The position numbers and the translations under genes are program-made. This document shows positions 1 through 10,600 of a stretch of 64,000 nt of DNA, in pieces. Where the stretch lies: positions 1 to 64,000 of the forward strand of contig JAFDYB010000093.1 in assembly GCA_018267655.1 (NCBI GenBank). The letters are read 5' to 3'. Under the pieces are notes generated by a model. It made no database searches. It saw nothing but the letters and a program-made list of their open reading frames with translations, and had not been told where the DNA came from. Source of the DNA: Bacteroidota bacterium (GTDB lineage Bacteria; Bacteroidota; Bacteroidia; B-17B0; Aurantibacillaceae). Numbering within the stretch: the stretch's first letter is position 1; each line of letters starts with the position of its first letter.

Positions 1-42
1 ATGGTACTTGGCCTAAAGCCCGGGAGAGTATGTCGATGCCAA
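1..42 (+). rRNA. rrf: 5S ribosomal RNA, 3' end only
   Basis: The first 42 bases match the 3' part of a bacterial 5S rRNA. A GATGGTACT-like segment is followed by a CCCGGGAGAGTA stretch and then GTCGATGCC, the strand that closes the terminal helix. The rest lies left of the window. A strong intrinsic terminator follows within ten bases, as expected at the end of an rRNA operon. The exact 3' end is uncertain by a few bases. Confidence 0.85.
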
Positions 43-46
43 TTTT

Positions 47-82
47 AAAAAAAGCCTTACTAACAATAGTAAGGCTTTTTTA
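47..82 (+). terminator. Rho-independent terminator of the rRNA operon
   Basis: A perfect stem pairs AAAAGCCTTAC with GTAAGGCTTTT around an 8-base loop and runs directly into a T tract. It sits just after the 5S end and should end rRNA operon transcription. Confidence 0.9.
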
Positions 83-170
83 TTTTATATCATCAGCCCT
101 TTGAACTGCCTTAAATTACACACTTGGGTAAGTGACAGTGTTTCATTTTCAAAAAATTAATAGCAATGTG

Positions 171-3100
171 CTATCTAATTAACGTTGTATTTCCTTTTTT
201 AAACGACTCTAATCCATTTACGCACTTAACACGCAAGTACCAACCAAAAACACCAACCTCACAAGGCTTGCCATTATAGGTACCATCCCAGCCTTTAAGC
301 TTATCATTGGTTTCAAACATAAGTTCGCCCCAACGGTTGTAAACAGCAAAATAAATTTCATTAATTTTTAATCCCCTCACATAAAGCACGTCATTTTCTC
401 CATCGCCATTTGGCGTAAATGTATTTGGAACAAAAACATCGCTACTTATACAACCCGGCGTATAAGCATCTACCAAAACAATAACCCTATTTGCACAAAC
501 GCCGTAATTAGCAATAGCTGTGTATGTTGTTGGTAAACCAGGACTAGCGCTAACAGTGTAACCGGTTGTAGGATTTGTGCTTCCAAACGGATACCATGTA
601 ACTATTGCGCCCGGATCTCCTATATAGGTTAACGTTGTAGATCCTCCTGTTGTAATTACCAATGGGTTTGCGCTAGCCGAAGGCGTTGTGGACGATGCTG
701 AATATACGTTTACATTGGTGATTAACGTAAATGTGCAAGCCGTAGATGTTGTAATAATAACCGAATAACTCGTGCTTACAGATGGAGATGCTATAGGTGT
801 TGATATATTGGGTATATCAATACTGCTTGCCGGAGACCATGAATAGGTAATGCCACCCGTTGCACTGAGTTGATACGTATGGCCTATGCAAATATTTGTT
901 GAAGCGCTTACTGAAACTGGCGGTGGCACAGGAACATTAATTATTTGTATAGAGGTATCTTTGCACCCCATATTACTTGTAACTATTTGTGTTATTGTTT
1001 GTGTTCCTCCTGAAGAGTAAAAATAATAGGGATTTTGTAATGTGCTTGTTGCGCCCGCATTCAAAGTCCATTGCCAAGAGGCTGGTATAGGGCTTGAAGT
1101 ATCAAAAAAGTTAACAGCACCGCCACAAGGATTTATTGAATAATTAAAGGAAGCAATTGGTTTAGGGTAAACAGTTGCTTGCACCGTAATTGTTTGAACG
1201 CAATTTTGCCCAAAAGACGTATTTGTAATTTGAACTGAATAATTTGTATTGATTGAAGTTGTGGTTATAGGATTAGCAATAACGTTGTTCGAAAGCGCTG
1301 TTGCGGGTGTCCATAAGTAATTTGTACCTCCTCCTGCGTTTAAAGCTCCGGTTTGTCCATAGCAATACGATGTTCCTAGTGCATTTGGAGTAAAGTTTAA
1401 AACAGAAATAGTATTAATTGCTGTTGATTTACATCCATTAACATCTGTAACAGTAAGACTTACGTTATACACCCCGTTAATGGGATAGGTATATGAAGGG
1501 GCTGATAACGTAGATGTTACGCTGTTTCCAAAATTCCAGCTAAATGAGTTTGTTGTAAAAGTTCCCGTTGAGTTATTACTAATTGCAAATGTGTTTGTGC
1601 AAGGCGAAGATGTTAAAGAGAAGCTGGCAAGCGGTTTTGGGTATACTGTTATAAAAGTAACTGAACTATCTTTAACATTGCAGGTACTTGGATCTTTCAC
1701 CACCAATGCAACTGTATATACGCCGGGTGCTGTATAAGTCATTGATGGATTAATGGTTGTAGTGTTTGTAATGCCTCCGCCTAAATACCAAATAAACGAA
1801 GCCAAAGAGCCGGTAGGCGCAGCTGCATTAGTAAAATTAATTACAACAGGTGCACAACCTGCTAAGGTATTTGTGTTAATTGTTGAGACAACTAATTGCA
1901 ATTGAAAATCAAACTTAAAAACTCCATTGTTGCAATTATTATTATCGGTATTATGATTTGGAAAAGGAGGTGTATTTGGCCAAGCACCGGCAGTTACCGG
2001 AAAATCTTGATTACCACCACAACCGGCGCAAACTGATTGGTAAATTTTTCCTGATGGGTCAAAGCGTGATGTGCCGCCGTCAACATGTTCTTTACTACAA
2101 GCTCCGCCAAAATATGTACCATATAGTAATGATGCCATGCTCGGACTTAAAGCAGCTAAATAAAAATCAAATCCATTTGGTGATGTTGGAAATATAGCAG
2201 TTGTTGTAGTTGGCATTCCGCTTGTAGAAGGCCCATAAATAATATCGCCGCCCCAACCAGATGCATAAATATTTTCACACTTATCAACAGCAAATGCGGA
2301 AGGCGATATATCTATGTTAGTGGTTGATGCGCCAAATACTGTGCTTAAGTTAATATTTGATAATTGCGCATCTAAGCGCGCAATAAATTGATGCGTTCCT
2401 GGATTACTGTAAACACCGCTAGAAACAGGCATGTTGCCTAATGATTGTCCATAACAATACACCTGGTTTTTTTTGTCTATTGTTACAAAATAACTTTGGT
2501 CGTAGTTGCTTGTTCCTATATAAGTTCCTTTAAGTATAGCATTTCCTGCCGGGTTTATTTTCACTATATACCCATCACCTTTTCCGCCATTGTAGCTAGT
2601 GTTGTAGCAGCCCGGTTTGGTTGGAAAATCGGTGCTGTATGTGCCACCGGTTACATAGGTGTAAAGCGAATCACTGACAAATAATGAATACCCTGCATCA
2701 TTGCCACTTCCTCCTAAATAGGTACTCCATGCTAAGCTTGACAAGCCAGGATTCATTTTAAATACTACAGCATCTTGCTTATCTGCCGGGGTTGAAAAAG
2801 TAGATTTAAATCCCCCCAAGGTGGGAAAATTATTTGAACGTGTTGAACTGGCTATATAAACATTTCCAAACTTATCGAGTTGTATTTCACCTCGGTATTG
2901 GTCGCCATAATTATGTTGCAACGAATCAGCTTTATATTCGTTAATAGAAAATGTACCGCCACAAGGGTAACAAGTAGTATTTCCGGGCGAAGTACAATTA
3001 CTATTTACTGTAACCACATACGAAACTAAAGCATTAGTATGGTTAACACCATCGTTATCGCTGCCACCAATGTAAGTTGATGCTAGTAACGACGTTCCGG

Positions 3101-4304
3101 TTGAGTTAAATTTTGAAACAAAAATATCTGTACCATTTAAAAACTCTGTACCATTAAACATAAAATACATATAATTTCCGCCATTAAATGTATTGTCAAA
3201 AGCACCCGCAGTTGTCGGGAAATTTGACGATCCGGTAGCTCCATACAAATACAAATTATTGTTTTGATCTACAATTAAACTTGTAACTATTTCACTTCTT
3301 GTGCCACCTAAATACGTTGAAAACAATAAGCCCGTTCCGGTTGAATTGTATTTTGTTACTACAACATCTGTATTTCCTGTATTTGGCGTATAAGTTCCGG
3401 CAAAAGACAGTTGGTATGCTCCGGTAGTAACAGGATAGCCATTATTAAACGCTGTCCCACCGGAGTATAAATTACCTTGCGCATCATAAGTTGCAGTCAT
3501 TCCAAAATTATCGGCAGTGGAGCCTGATTGCGCGGCAAACACTAAAATAGGATCTATAATTAACTCTTTTGTAACATCGTATCCTTTAGGAAATTCGTAA
3601 GAAAGTATATTGTTTTTAAGCACGTAGCGGCACGGCACTTCAACTTTACTATTATTAACAAGTTGGTACGCAAAAGGCTTTTCTTCAACGATTGAATCGA
3701 GCGAAGTAATAATAATTAATCTCTCTTTTGAAAGTTTAATTTTTTCGGCTCCTGTATATTGCATCTGTATTTGCTTATAATTAGCATTAGGGGCCACATA
3801 AAAAGTGTTTTTTAAATGCTTTGATTTTGCGTACACTTCATAATCAATGCCATTATATAAATTTTTATAGGTTGCTTTATTATAATTTTTTACATTGGTT
3901 TTCCATGTTTTGCTATCCGTTCCTAAATAAAAATTTTCATAATCAGGGTTAGGTTTTTCTTTTTGAATTGTAGAACTGTTTTGTGCATTTAGAAATTCTA
4001 TTTTAAAACAATGTGCTTTTAAATAATTAAGCGTATCAAGGCCACCCTCACCCATGTGCCTGCTCCTGTACTTTTTCTTATCATAAAAATCAAATGTGAG
4101 TGTGTGCTTTTCTAAGTAAACCGCTCCCCCATCTAGTTGCGCTCTTAATAAAATGTTATTATTCCACTGTCCGTTATTTTCAGTAAATCTCAAACCTATG
4201 TTTGGGTTAGGTACTACAACTCTTTTTGCGTTGCTACTATTCTGTGCATACACAAAGCAAAATGAAAGGCAAATGAAAAACAAAAGCGCAATTTTTCTTA
4301 GCAT
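171..4304 (-). CDS. Secreted SBBP/PKD-repeat protein with type B T9SS C-terminal domain
   Basis: Large exported protein of about 1377 residues, probably surface-displayed or secreted by the type IX system. A signal peptide (MLRKIALLFF, ending near YAQN) is followed by a domain with the ENNGQW motif common at the start of such Bacteroidota proteins. Residues about 250-800 hold beta-propeller-like SBBP repeats, recognisable by recurring STYLGG/STYIGG and D-x-x-x-N-x-Y motifs. Residues about 820-1290 contain several PKD-like modules. The last 85 residues are the gliding-motility-associated domain (VPNTFTPNGDGENDVL, then YNRWGELMFE). I chose ATG 4304; the reading frame extends to a TTG at 4310. 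The ligand or substrate cannot be told from sequence. It stands alone, reading toward the rRNA terminator. Confidence 0.9.
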   Translation of the reverse strand: MLRKIALLFFICLSFCFVYAQNSSNAKRVVVPNPNIGLRFTENNGQWNNNILLRAQLDGGAVYLEKHTLTFDFYDKKKYRSRHMGEGGLDTLNYLKAHCFKIEFLNAQNSSTIQKEKPNPDYENFYLGTDSKTWKTNVKNYNKATYKNLYNGIDYEVYAKSKHLKNTFYVAPNANYKQIQMQYTGAEKIKLSKERLIIITSLDSIVEEKPFAYQLVNNSKVEVPCRYVLKNNILSYEFPKGYDVTKELIIDPILVFAAQSGSTADNFGMTATYDAQGNLYSGGTAFNNGYPVTTGAYQLSFAGTYTPNTGNTDVVVTKYNSTGTGLLFSTYLGGTRSEIVTSLIVDQNNNLYLYGATGSSNFPTTAGAFDNTFNGGNYMYFMFNGTEFLNGTDIFVSKFNSTGTSLLASTYIGGSDNDGVNHTNALVSYVVTVNSNCTSPGNTTCYPCGGTFSINEYKADSLQHNYGDQYRGEIQLDKFGNVYIASSTRSNNFPTLGGFKSTFSTPADKQDAVVFKMNPGLSSLAWSTYLGGSGNDAGYSLFVSDSLYTYVTGGTYSTDFPTKPGCYNTSYNGGKGDGYIVKINPAGNAILKGTYIGTSNYDQSYFVTIDKKNQVYCYGQSLGNMPVSSGVYSNPGTHQFIARLDAQLSNINLSTVFGASTTNIDISPSAFAVDKCENIYASGWGGDIIYGPSTSGMPTTTTAIFPTSPNGFDFYLAALSPSMASLLYGTYFGGACSKEHVDGGTSRFDPSGKIYQSVCAGCGGNQDFPVTAGAWPNTPPFPNHNTDNNNCNNGVFKFDFQLQLVVSTINTNTLAGCAPVVINFTNAAAPTGSLASFIWYLGGGITNTTTINPSMTYTAPGVYTVALVVKDPSTCNVKDSSVTFITVYPKPLASFSLTSSPCTNTFAISNNSTGTFTTNSFSWNFGNSVTSTLSAPSYTYPINGVYNVSLTVTDVNGCKSTAINTISVLNFTPNALGTSYCYGQTGALNAGGGTNYLWTPATALSNNVIANPITTTSINTNYSVQITNTSFGQNCVQTITVQATVYPKPIASFNYSINPCGGAVNFFDTSSPIPASWQWTLNAGATSTLQNPYYFYSSGGTQTITQIVTSNMGCKDTSIQIINVPVPPPVSVSASTNICIGHTYQLSATGGITYSWSPASSIDIPNISTPIASPSVSTSYSVIITTSTACTFTLITNVNVYSASSTTPSASANPLVITTGGSTTLTYIGDPGAIVTWYPFGSTNPTTGYTVSASPGLPTTYTAIANYGVCANRVIVLVDAYTPGCISSDVFVPNTFTPNGDGENDVLYVRGLKINEIYFAVYNRWGELMFETNDKLKGWDGTYNGKPCEVGVFGWYLRVKCVNGLESFKKGNTTLIR

Positions 4305-4535
4305 AATCAAATATAGTTAATTATCAGTAGTTTTTTTGTTTTTTATTTAAAAATTAAGAGGCAACGCCATTTAATCTTTTTATAAAAAAATAGCTAATGC
4401 CATTTTATAAATCTTTATGTCTAAATGCTGCAACAGGGGCATTAAGCCAAACAAAAAAAGCCCTTGAACAGAGCTGCAAAACCTCACTTGTTTTTGTATT
4501 GATTAAAAATATTTTTTTAATTCAGGATATATTTA

Positions 4536-4543
4536 TACATTTG
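4536..4543 (+). promoter_or_regulatory. Bacteroidota -7 promoter element for the HU-like gene
   Basis: TACATTTG is an exact match to TAnnTTTG, 47 bases before the ATG at 4591. No clear TTG-type -33 element is visible. The remainder of the 4305-4590 spacer shows no gene I trust. Confidence 0.6.
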
Positions 4544-4590
4544 CAGCCCATAAAAAAACACAAGTTATTGATTTTTAATATTTTGTAGAT

Positions 4591-4905
4591 ATGACTAAGG
4601 CGGATATAGTGAATGAAATCTCTGAAAAAACAGGAATAGAAAAAATGGCTGTACAAGCCACAGTAGAAGCTTTTATGAAAAGCATTCGTAACTCAATGAT
4701 TGAAGGAAGGAACGTTTATTTAAGAGGTTTTGGTACATTTTTAGTTAAAAAAAGAGCAGAAAAAATAGGAAGAAACATTTCTAAAAATACAACAGTAGTT
4801 ATACCGGCACATTTTATTCCAACCTTTAAAGCAGCAAAAACTTTTTCAGATAGAGTAAAAAGAAATGTAAAAGTTGCTGAACCATTAAAAAACAGTGAAA
4901 AATAA
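4591..4905 (+). CDS. HU/IHF-family DNA-binding protein
   Basis: Histone-like nucleoid protein of 104 residues. The N-terminal helices (TKADIVNEISEKTGIE) and the beta-arm region (RGFGTF, then GRN and IPAHFIPTFKAAK at 60-82) are those of the HU family. HU proteins dimerise and bend DNA. The arm reads GRNIS, so Ile63 stands where most HU and IHF proteins have the proline that intercalates and kinks DNA. From memory, this variant is common in Bacteroidota. A basic tail of about 14 residues extends past the usual 90-residue length. The TPR gene follows 6 bases downstream, so the two are probably co-transcribed. Confidence 0.92.
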   Translation: MTKADIVNEISEKTGIEKMAVQATVEAFMKSIRNSMIEGRNVYLRGFGTFLVKKRAEKIGRNISKNTTVVIPAHFIPTFKAAKTFSDRVKRNVKVAEPLKNSEK

Positions 4906-4911
4906 TATTAT

Positions 4912-5718
4912 ATGAATGCTCCAAAAACAAAAATAATCCTTGTTTTCGGCGCAATAGTACTTTTCGTTCTTTTATATTTTGCACCTAAAATTCAAAATTC
5001 TGCCGGCAACGGCTCTGAACCAAAATTGCCAATGCAACAACTTTCTAGTATAGATAGTTATGTGGCTATGGCCGAAAAAAAACTCGACCCTAAAAACAAA
5101 TCGCTTTTTGATGCCTTTGCAGTAAAAAAACAGTTTGACAGCCTTGTTTTATTTTGGAACAAGTTAAAACGTCCTGATATAGCAGCATTTTATTTTGAAA
5201 AAAAAGCAGAAAAAGAAAATAATGCAGAAAGCTGGTTTAAAGCAGGCAATAAATACTATTTTAGTATAAAATTTATTGACGATAAAGATGAAACCGCTGC
5301 CATGTTTCAAAGTGCTTTTCGCTGCTATGAAAACGCCGTAAAAATTAAACCCGGGTATGTAGATGCCCAAATAATGAGTGCGGCTTGTTTAGTAGAAGGA
5401 ACAAACAACCCAATGGAAGGCATTGCCAAACTTAAAGAAATTGAAAAAACGGACAGTTTAAACCCAAAGTTAAATTCAATTTTTGCCGAATTTTCGGTAA
5501 AAAGCGGTCAAACTGAAAAAGCTATTTCAAGGTATAATAAAATATTGCGCGCTGATAGTTCAAATATTGAAGTATTTTTATACTTAGCGCAGTTATACGA
5601 ACAAACAGCCGACACCATAAAAGCAGTTAAAATGCTCGAAAATTTTAGAAGCAAAACAACCGATGTAACAGCTAAGCTCGAAATTGGAAAATACATAGAA
5701 CAATTAAAACGAAAATAA
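4912..5718 (+). CDS. Membrane-anchored tetratricopeptide-repeat protein
   Basis: A 268-residue protein with an N-terminal hydrophobic segment (about residues 7-25) that acts as a signal anchor. Helical repeats follow. TPR-like units are visible at about residues 105-140 (AESWFKAGNKYYFS), 180-215 (KLNSIFAEFSVKSGQTEKAISRYNKIL) and 215-250 (EVFLYLAQLYEQTADTIKAVKML). These repeats are scaffolds for protein-protein contacts, most likely in the periplasm here. It lies 6 bases after the HU-like gene and upstream of the COX24-like and RNase genes. From memory, this gene order recurs in Bacteroidota. The partner and exact role are unknown. Confidence 0.8.
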   Translation: MNAPKTKIILVFGAIVLFVLLYFAPKIQNSAGNGSEPKLPMQQLSSIDSYVAMAEKKLDPKNKSLFDAFAVKKQFDSLVLFWNKLKRPDIAAFYFEKKAEKENNAESWFKAGNKYYFSIKFIDDKDETAAMFQSAFRCYENAVKIKPGYVDAQIMSAACLVEGTNNPMEGIAKLKEIEKTDSLNPKLNSIFAEFSVKSGQTEKAISRYNKILRADSSNIEVFLYLAQLYEQTADTIKAVKMLENFRSKTTDVTAKLEIGKYIEQLKRK

Positions 5719-5755
5719 ACAAACAGTAAATTACTAACCATTAAAATTTAAAATT

Positions 5756-5845
5756 ATGCCAAGCGGTAAAAAAAGAAAAAGACATAAAATGGCAACTCAT
5801 AAACGTAAAAAGCGTTTAAGAAGAAATCGTCATAAGAAAAAATAA
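5756..5845 (+). CDS. 29-residue basic protein, AURKAIP1/COX24 (mS38-like) family
   Basis: A tiny ORF starting ATG CCA AGC GGT AAA and encoding 29 residues, of which 20 are Lys, Arg or His. The pattern KKRKRHKMATHKRKKRLRR is typical of the AURKAIP1/COX24 family. That family includes mitochondrial ribosomal protein mS38 and small bacterial ribosome-associated proteins. It is therefore likely a ribosomal small-subunit accessory protein. It starts 37 bases after the TPR gene and is followed by an intrinsic terminator, so it is the last gene of the HU-TPR unit. The family match is from memory of the motif. The ribosomal role is an inference. Confidence 0.75.
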   Translation: MPSGKKRKRHKMATHKRKKRLRRNRHKKK

Positions 5846-5867
5846 GTTTTAGCATAAACCATTTTGT

Positions 5868-5910
5868 CACGCGGAAAGGACAATACTCCTCTTCCGTGTG
5901 TTTCTATTTT
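5868..5910 (+). terminator. Intrinsic terminator after the COX24-like gene
   Basis: CACGCGGAA pairs with TTCCGTGTG (one G-U pair) around a loop, followed by TTTCTATTTT. It separates the HU-TPR-COX24 unit from the RNase gene. Confidence 0.7.
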
Positions 5911-5948
5911 ATAAATGGTATGCCATGTTATATTAAAAATTTTTTAAG

Positions 5949-7505
5949 GTGAATCAGGAATTAGTTATAAACTCAGCTCCGGGCGAAGTTGTTATTGCAC
6001 TTTTAAACGACAAACGCTTAGTTGAGTTACACCGCGAAAAAAGTAACACGCAATTTGCAGTAGGCGATTTGTATCTCGGCAAAGTAAAAAAAGTAATGGC
6101 CGGATTAAATGCAGCCTTTGTAGATGTTGGTTACGAAAAAGACGCGTTTTTACACTACCTCGACCTAGGGCCGCAGGTAAATTCGTTATTTAAGTATGTT
6201 GATTTAGTACAAAAAGCTAAGCAAAATAGCAGCAACTTAATGTATTTTAAAAACGAACCCGACATTGTAAAAGAAGGTAAAATTACCGATGTTGTTAAAT
6301 CAGGGCAATACGTATTAGTACAAGTTGCTAAAGAACCAATAAGCGCTAAAGGTCCGCGCATCACCTCCGAAATTAGTTTGGCCGGGCGCTTTATTGTACT
6401 TATCCCTTTTGCCGATAAAATCTCAGTTTCTTCAAAAATTAGAAACCTTGAAGAAAAAAATCGCCTAAAAGACTTAATGCAAAAAATAAAGCCAAAAAAC
6501 TTTGGTGTAATTGTACGTACAGTTGCCGAAAATCAAAGTGTTGCTGAGCTTGAGGGCGACTTAAACGACTTAATGAAACGTTGGGAAGAGTGCTTTAAGC
6601 AATTAAAAGATGCCCAACCCCCCTTAAGAGTTTTAGGAGAGGCCGATAGAACCAATGTTATTTTACGCGATTTTTTTAATAATTCGTTTAATTCAATTGT
6701 AGTAAATGATGTAAAAGTTTACGACGATATGCGCGGCTATGTTAAATCTATTGCCCCCGATAAACTCGAAATACTAAAACTGTATTCCGGAAAAATTCCA
6801 ATTTTTGATGCCTATAGCGTTGAAAAACAAATAAAAAGTTTATTCGGAAAAACTGTTCATATGAAAAGTGGGGCCTACCTCATCATTGAGCATACCGAAG
6901 CCTTACACGTATTTGATGTAAATAGCGGCAATCGCTCTAAAAGCGAAAGCTCACAGGAAGAAAATGCGCTTGAAGTAAACTTGGAGGCCGCAGTAGAAGT
7001 AGCTCGTCAGCTACGCTTACGCGATATGGGTGGAATTATTGTTGTTGATTTTATTGACATGCAAAATCCTGACAATCGTAAATTGCTACACGATAAATTG
7101 CGTGACGAGATGCGAAAAGACAAAGCAAAACACAATATTTTGCCTCCAAGCAAATTTGGCTTAATTCAAATTACCCGTCAGCGCTTGCGCCCCGAAGTAA
7201 ATATCGAAGTATTAGAAACTTGCCCTAGCTGTAACGGAACAGGCAAAGTTCAACCAAGTCTTTTATTTGTTGACCAAATTGACAATGCCTTACGCTTTAT
7301 CATAAAAGAACAAAATATTAAAGGAATTTCGCTACATGTACACCCATATATCGAAGCATTTATTAAAAAAGGCTCATGGTTTAAATCAAAACAATGGAAA
7401 TGGTATTTTGAGCACAAACAATGGATAAAAATACTACCAATTGCCAGTTATGGTTTTATGGAGTATAAATTTTTTGATAAAAGCGACGAGGAAATTGTAC
7501 TTTAA
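5949..7505 (+). CDS. rng: Ribonuclease E/G family protein
   Basis: Endoribonuclease that cleaves single-stranded AU-rich RNA in rRNA maturation and mRNA decay. Its 518 residues are close to RNase G length, without the long scaffold tail of RNase E. An S1-like segment lies near residues 38-125 (VGDLYLGKVKKVMAGLNAAFVDVG). The catalytic magnesium aspartates are D323 (in DVNSG) and D367 (in VDFIDM). The zinc-link cysteines C425 and C428 lie in CPSCNGTGK. Translation starts at GTG 5949; no in-frame ATG exists upstream of the conserved N-terminus. It is preceded by a terminator and followed by a 126-base spacer that holds the secDF promoter. Confidence 0.95.
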   Translation: MNQELVINSAPGEVVIALLNDKRLVELHREKSNTQFAVGDLYLGKVKKVMAGLNAAFVDVGYEKDAFLHYLDLGPQVNSLFKYVDLVQKAKQNSSNLMYFKNEPDIVKEGKITDVVKSGQYVLVQVAKEPISAKGPRITSEISLAGRFIVLIPFADKISVSSKIRNLEEKNRLKDLMQKIKPKNFGVIVRTVAENQSVAELEGDLNDLMKRWEECFKQLKDAQPPLRVLGEADRTNVILRDFFNNSFNSIVVNDVKVYDDMRGYVKSIAPDKLEILKLYSGKIPIFDAYSVEKQIKSLFGKTVHMKSGAYLIIEHTEALHVFDVNSGNRSKSESSQEENALEVNLEAAVEVARQLRLRDMGGIIVVDFIDMQNPDNRKLLHDKLRDEMRKDKAKHNILPPSKFGLIQITRQRLRPEVNIEVLETCPSCNGTGKVQPSLLFVDQIDNALRFIIKEQNIKGISLHVHPYIEAFIKKGSWFKSKQWKWYFEHKQWIKILPIASYGFMEYKFFDKSDEEIVL

Positions 7506-7589
7506 CTAAATTGTTAAAATTTAAACATCATCTAAAATAATCATTAAAAACAAAACATTAATTTAATTAGCTTATTTAGCTTAAAATTA

Positions 7590-7597
7590 TATCTTTG
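7590..7597 (+). promoter_or_regulatory. Bacteroidota -7 promoter element for secDF
   Basis: TATCTTTG matches TAnnTTTG exactly, 35 bases before the ATG at 7632. A GCACCC stretch at the expected start site follows. No clear -33 TTG is seen. Confidence 0.65.
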
Positions 7598-7631
7598 CAC
7601 CCTTAATTTTAAAAAAATTTAAACAGATACT

Positions 7632-10600
7632 ATGCAAAATAAAGGCGCTATAAAAATTTTCGCAATCCTTTTAGGATTAGCCTGCTTATTTTATCTTTCA
7701 TTTACTTGGGTTGCCCGAGGCATTGAAAACGACGCACAATTATATGCTGATAATTATGTTGCTTCAGCAAAAATACAAGCAGCGGCAAAACAAATTGCAA
7801 ACGGCAATGTGCCAAAAGAAACGAGTTACCTCGATTCAATTAAAGAAAGAGTAAAAGATCGCTATCTAGATTCGATGAAAAAAATCAGCGTTTACAACCT
7901 TGGCATAGCTGATTATACCTACGAAGAGTGTAAACGCAACGAATTAAATTTAGGATTAGACTTACGTGGCGGTATGAATGTAACGCTAGAAGTTTCAGTA
8001 ATTGACATCGTTAAAAACTTAGCAAACAACAGCACAGACCCTGCGTTTAACAAGGCTTTAACCGAGGCTCAAAAAAACTTGGGTGTAACTAACAACGATG
8101 ATTTTATTACTCTTTTTGAGCGCAGCTATAAACAAATAGCTCCAAATGGTCGTTTGGCACCACTTTTTCAATCTATTGAAAATAAATCAAAGCTTTCGTA
8201 TAACTCAAGTAATTCCGAAGTTATAAAGTTTGTTCGCGAACGTGTTAGCGAAGCTATTGACAATTCAGAGCACACATTCCGCTCACGTATTGACAGATTT
8301 GGCGTAGCACAACCAAACATTCAAAAATCAGAAACAAGTGGTCGCATCTTAATTGAGTTACCCGGCGTAAAAGAGAAAGAACGTGTGCGTGAATTATTAC
8401 AAGGAACCGCCAACTTAGAATTTTGGGAAACATACGAAAATGGCGAAATAGCTCCTCTATTAGATAAGGCAAACTCACTTATCAGTAAAGAGCTTAATCG
8501 TGATGCAAAAGATACCACAAACGTTGAAAACAAAGATACCTTAGCTGTTGAACAGCCAAATGTAGCATCTACCCCAACTAATAGTGCTGAAAACAAAAGT
8601 TTAAGCGTAACAAATACTGCAAAAGGCGACTCCTCTAAAAAAGACAGTACCACAGCTAAAACACCTTCGGTAAACCCACAAGATACTGCCCTTAAAAACT
8701 TTGTAAAACGTGTGCCGTTATACTCTTTTTTTAACAATGCACCCGTGCCACTACACGGATTAGTAGATTTTGACGAAAAAAATAACCCAAAATCTTACGC
8801 TAAGGGCTGCGTGGTAGGAAGATCTTTCAGTAAAGCTGATACAGCTAAAGTAAATAAATACCTTCGCATTGCTTCCGAAAAAAATATTTTCCCGGCAAAA
8901 CTTAAATTTATGTGGGGTTCAAGTGAAGAAGAAATTAAACAAGACGGAAAAGTAGTAGCAGCCTACTTTAATTTATTTGCAATTAAAGCATCTGACTCAA
9001 AAGGCAGAGCAATATTAAGCGGAGATATTATTACAGATGCTCGCAAAGATTACGATCAACAAAATGGCGGATCGCCCGTAGTTAAAATGAATATGACTAA
9101 CGATGCTGCCCAAAAATGGAAAAATATTACCGGTAACAATAAAGGAAAATGTATTGCAGTAGTGATGGACAATATGGTGTTTTCAGCGCCGGTTGTAAAT
9201 GTTCAAATTTCTGACGGACAATCTGTTATATCAGGTAACTTTGATGATTCTGAAGCAGAAGCCTTAGCCGCTATTTTAAGCGCCGGAAAACTTCCTGCGG
9301 CTGCCCGTATTGTTGAAGAAAGTGTTGTTGGTCCAACTTTAGGCCAAGAAGCTATTCAATCAGGCTTAGTTAGCTTTGCTTTAGCGCTAGTAGTAATTTT
9401 ACTATTTATGGCAGCGTATTACAGTAAATCAGGCTTAGTTGCTAATATTGCCTTAATTGCTAATATGTTCTTTATAATGGGAATACTTACCTCTTTAGGT
9501 GCAGTACTTACGCTACCTGGAATTGCCGGTATAGTTTTAACCATAGGTTTAGCGGTTGATGCTAACATCTTAATATTTGAGCGTATCCGCGAAGAATTAG
9601 CACATGGTAAATCAACAGCGCAATCAATTAAAGAAGGTTTTAAACATGCCATGAGTTCAATTATTGACTCAAACGTTACCTTAGCCATTTTAGCTGTAAT
9701 ATTGATGGTGTTTGGTAGTGGCCCTGTGCGTGGTTTTGCTACAACCTTATTAGTAGGTATAGGCACATCGTTATTTAGTGCCATATTAATTACTCGCGTT
9801 GTTTTTGAATGGATGCTCGGCAAAAAAATGGAAATTCCTTTTGATACAAAAGCTACAAAAAATGCATTTAAAAACATACACATTGACTTTGTTGGAAAGC
9901 GTAAGCTTTATTACATCATATCTTCTGCCATAATAGCACTGGGCGTTGTGTTCTTCTTTAAAAATCATGGCTTAAATTTAGGCGTTGATTTTAAAGGTGG
10001 GCGTACTTACCAAGTTCGTTTTGATAAAGACATGAACACAGAAGATATTAAAAATGTATTAAACAAGGCATTTGAATCAACTCCTGAAGTAAAAACATTA
10101 GGCAGCAAAAATCAAGTTAAAATAACAACAACCTACCGCATTAGTGACAATTCAATAGGTGTTGATAATCAAGTTGAAGAAACTTTAAAAACCGGCTTGG
10201 CTCAATTAAAAACCGGATACGAAATTATGCAATCGCAAAAAGTAGGACCTACAATTGCAACAGACATAGTATATAGCGCTTATGGGGCCATTTTATTTTC
10301 ATGCATAATGATGTTTATATACATTGTTATTCGTTTCCGTAAATGGCAATATGGCTTAGGCTCTGTTGTAGCGTTATTCCACGACGTATTAATTGTATTA
10401 TCATTCTATACCATTTTTGATGGAATTGTTCCATTTTCATTAGAAATTGGGCAAGATTTTATAGCAGCCATATTAACCGTAATGGGCTATACAATGACTG
10501 AAACGGTGGTTGTATTTGACCGTATTCGCGAGCGCATAAACGAAAGCGGAAAGGCTGATGTATTTGGAGAAGAACGTAATAAACTAATAAACTATGCCTT

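Noticed and set aside
4397-4588. 63-residue ORF before the HU-like gene
   Set aside because: It overlaps the HU promoter, has no domain or signal pattern and no convincing ribosome site.
8321-9883. Antisense ORFs inside secDF (such as 8321-8737 and 9419-9883)
   Set aside because: They are frame shadows of a strongly conserved gene and have no independent motifs.
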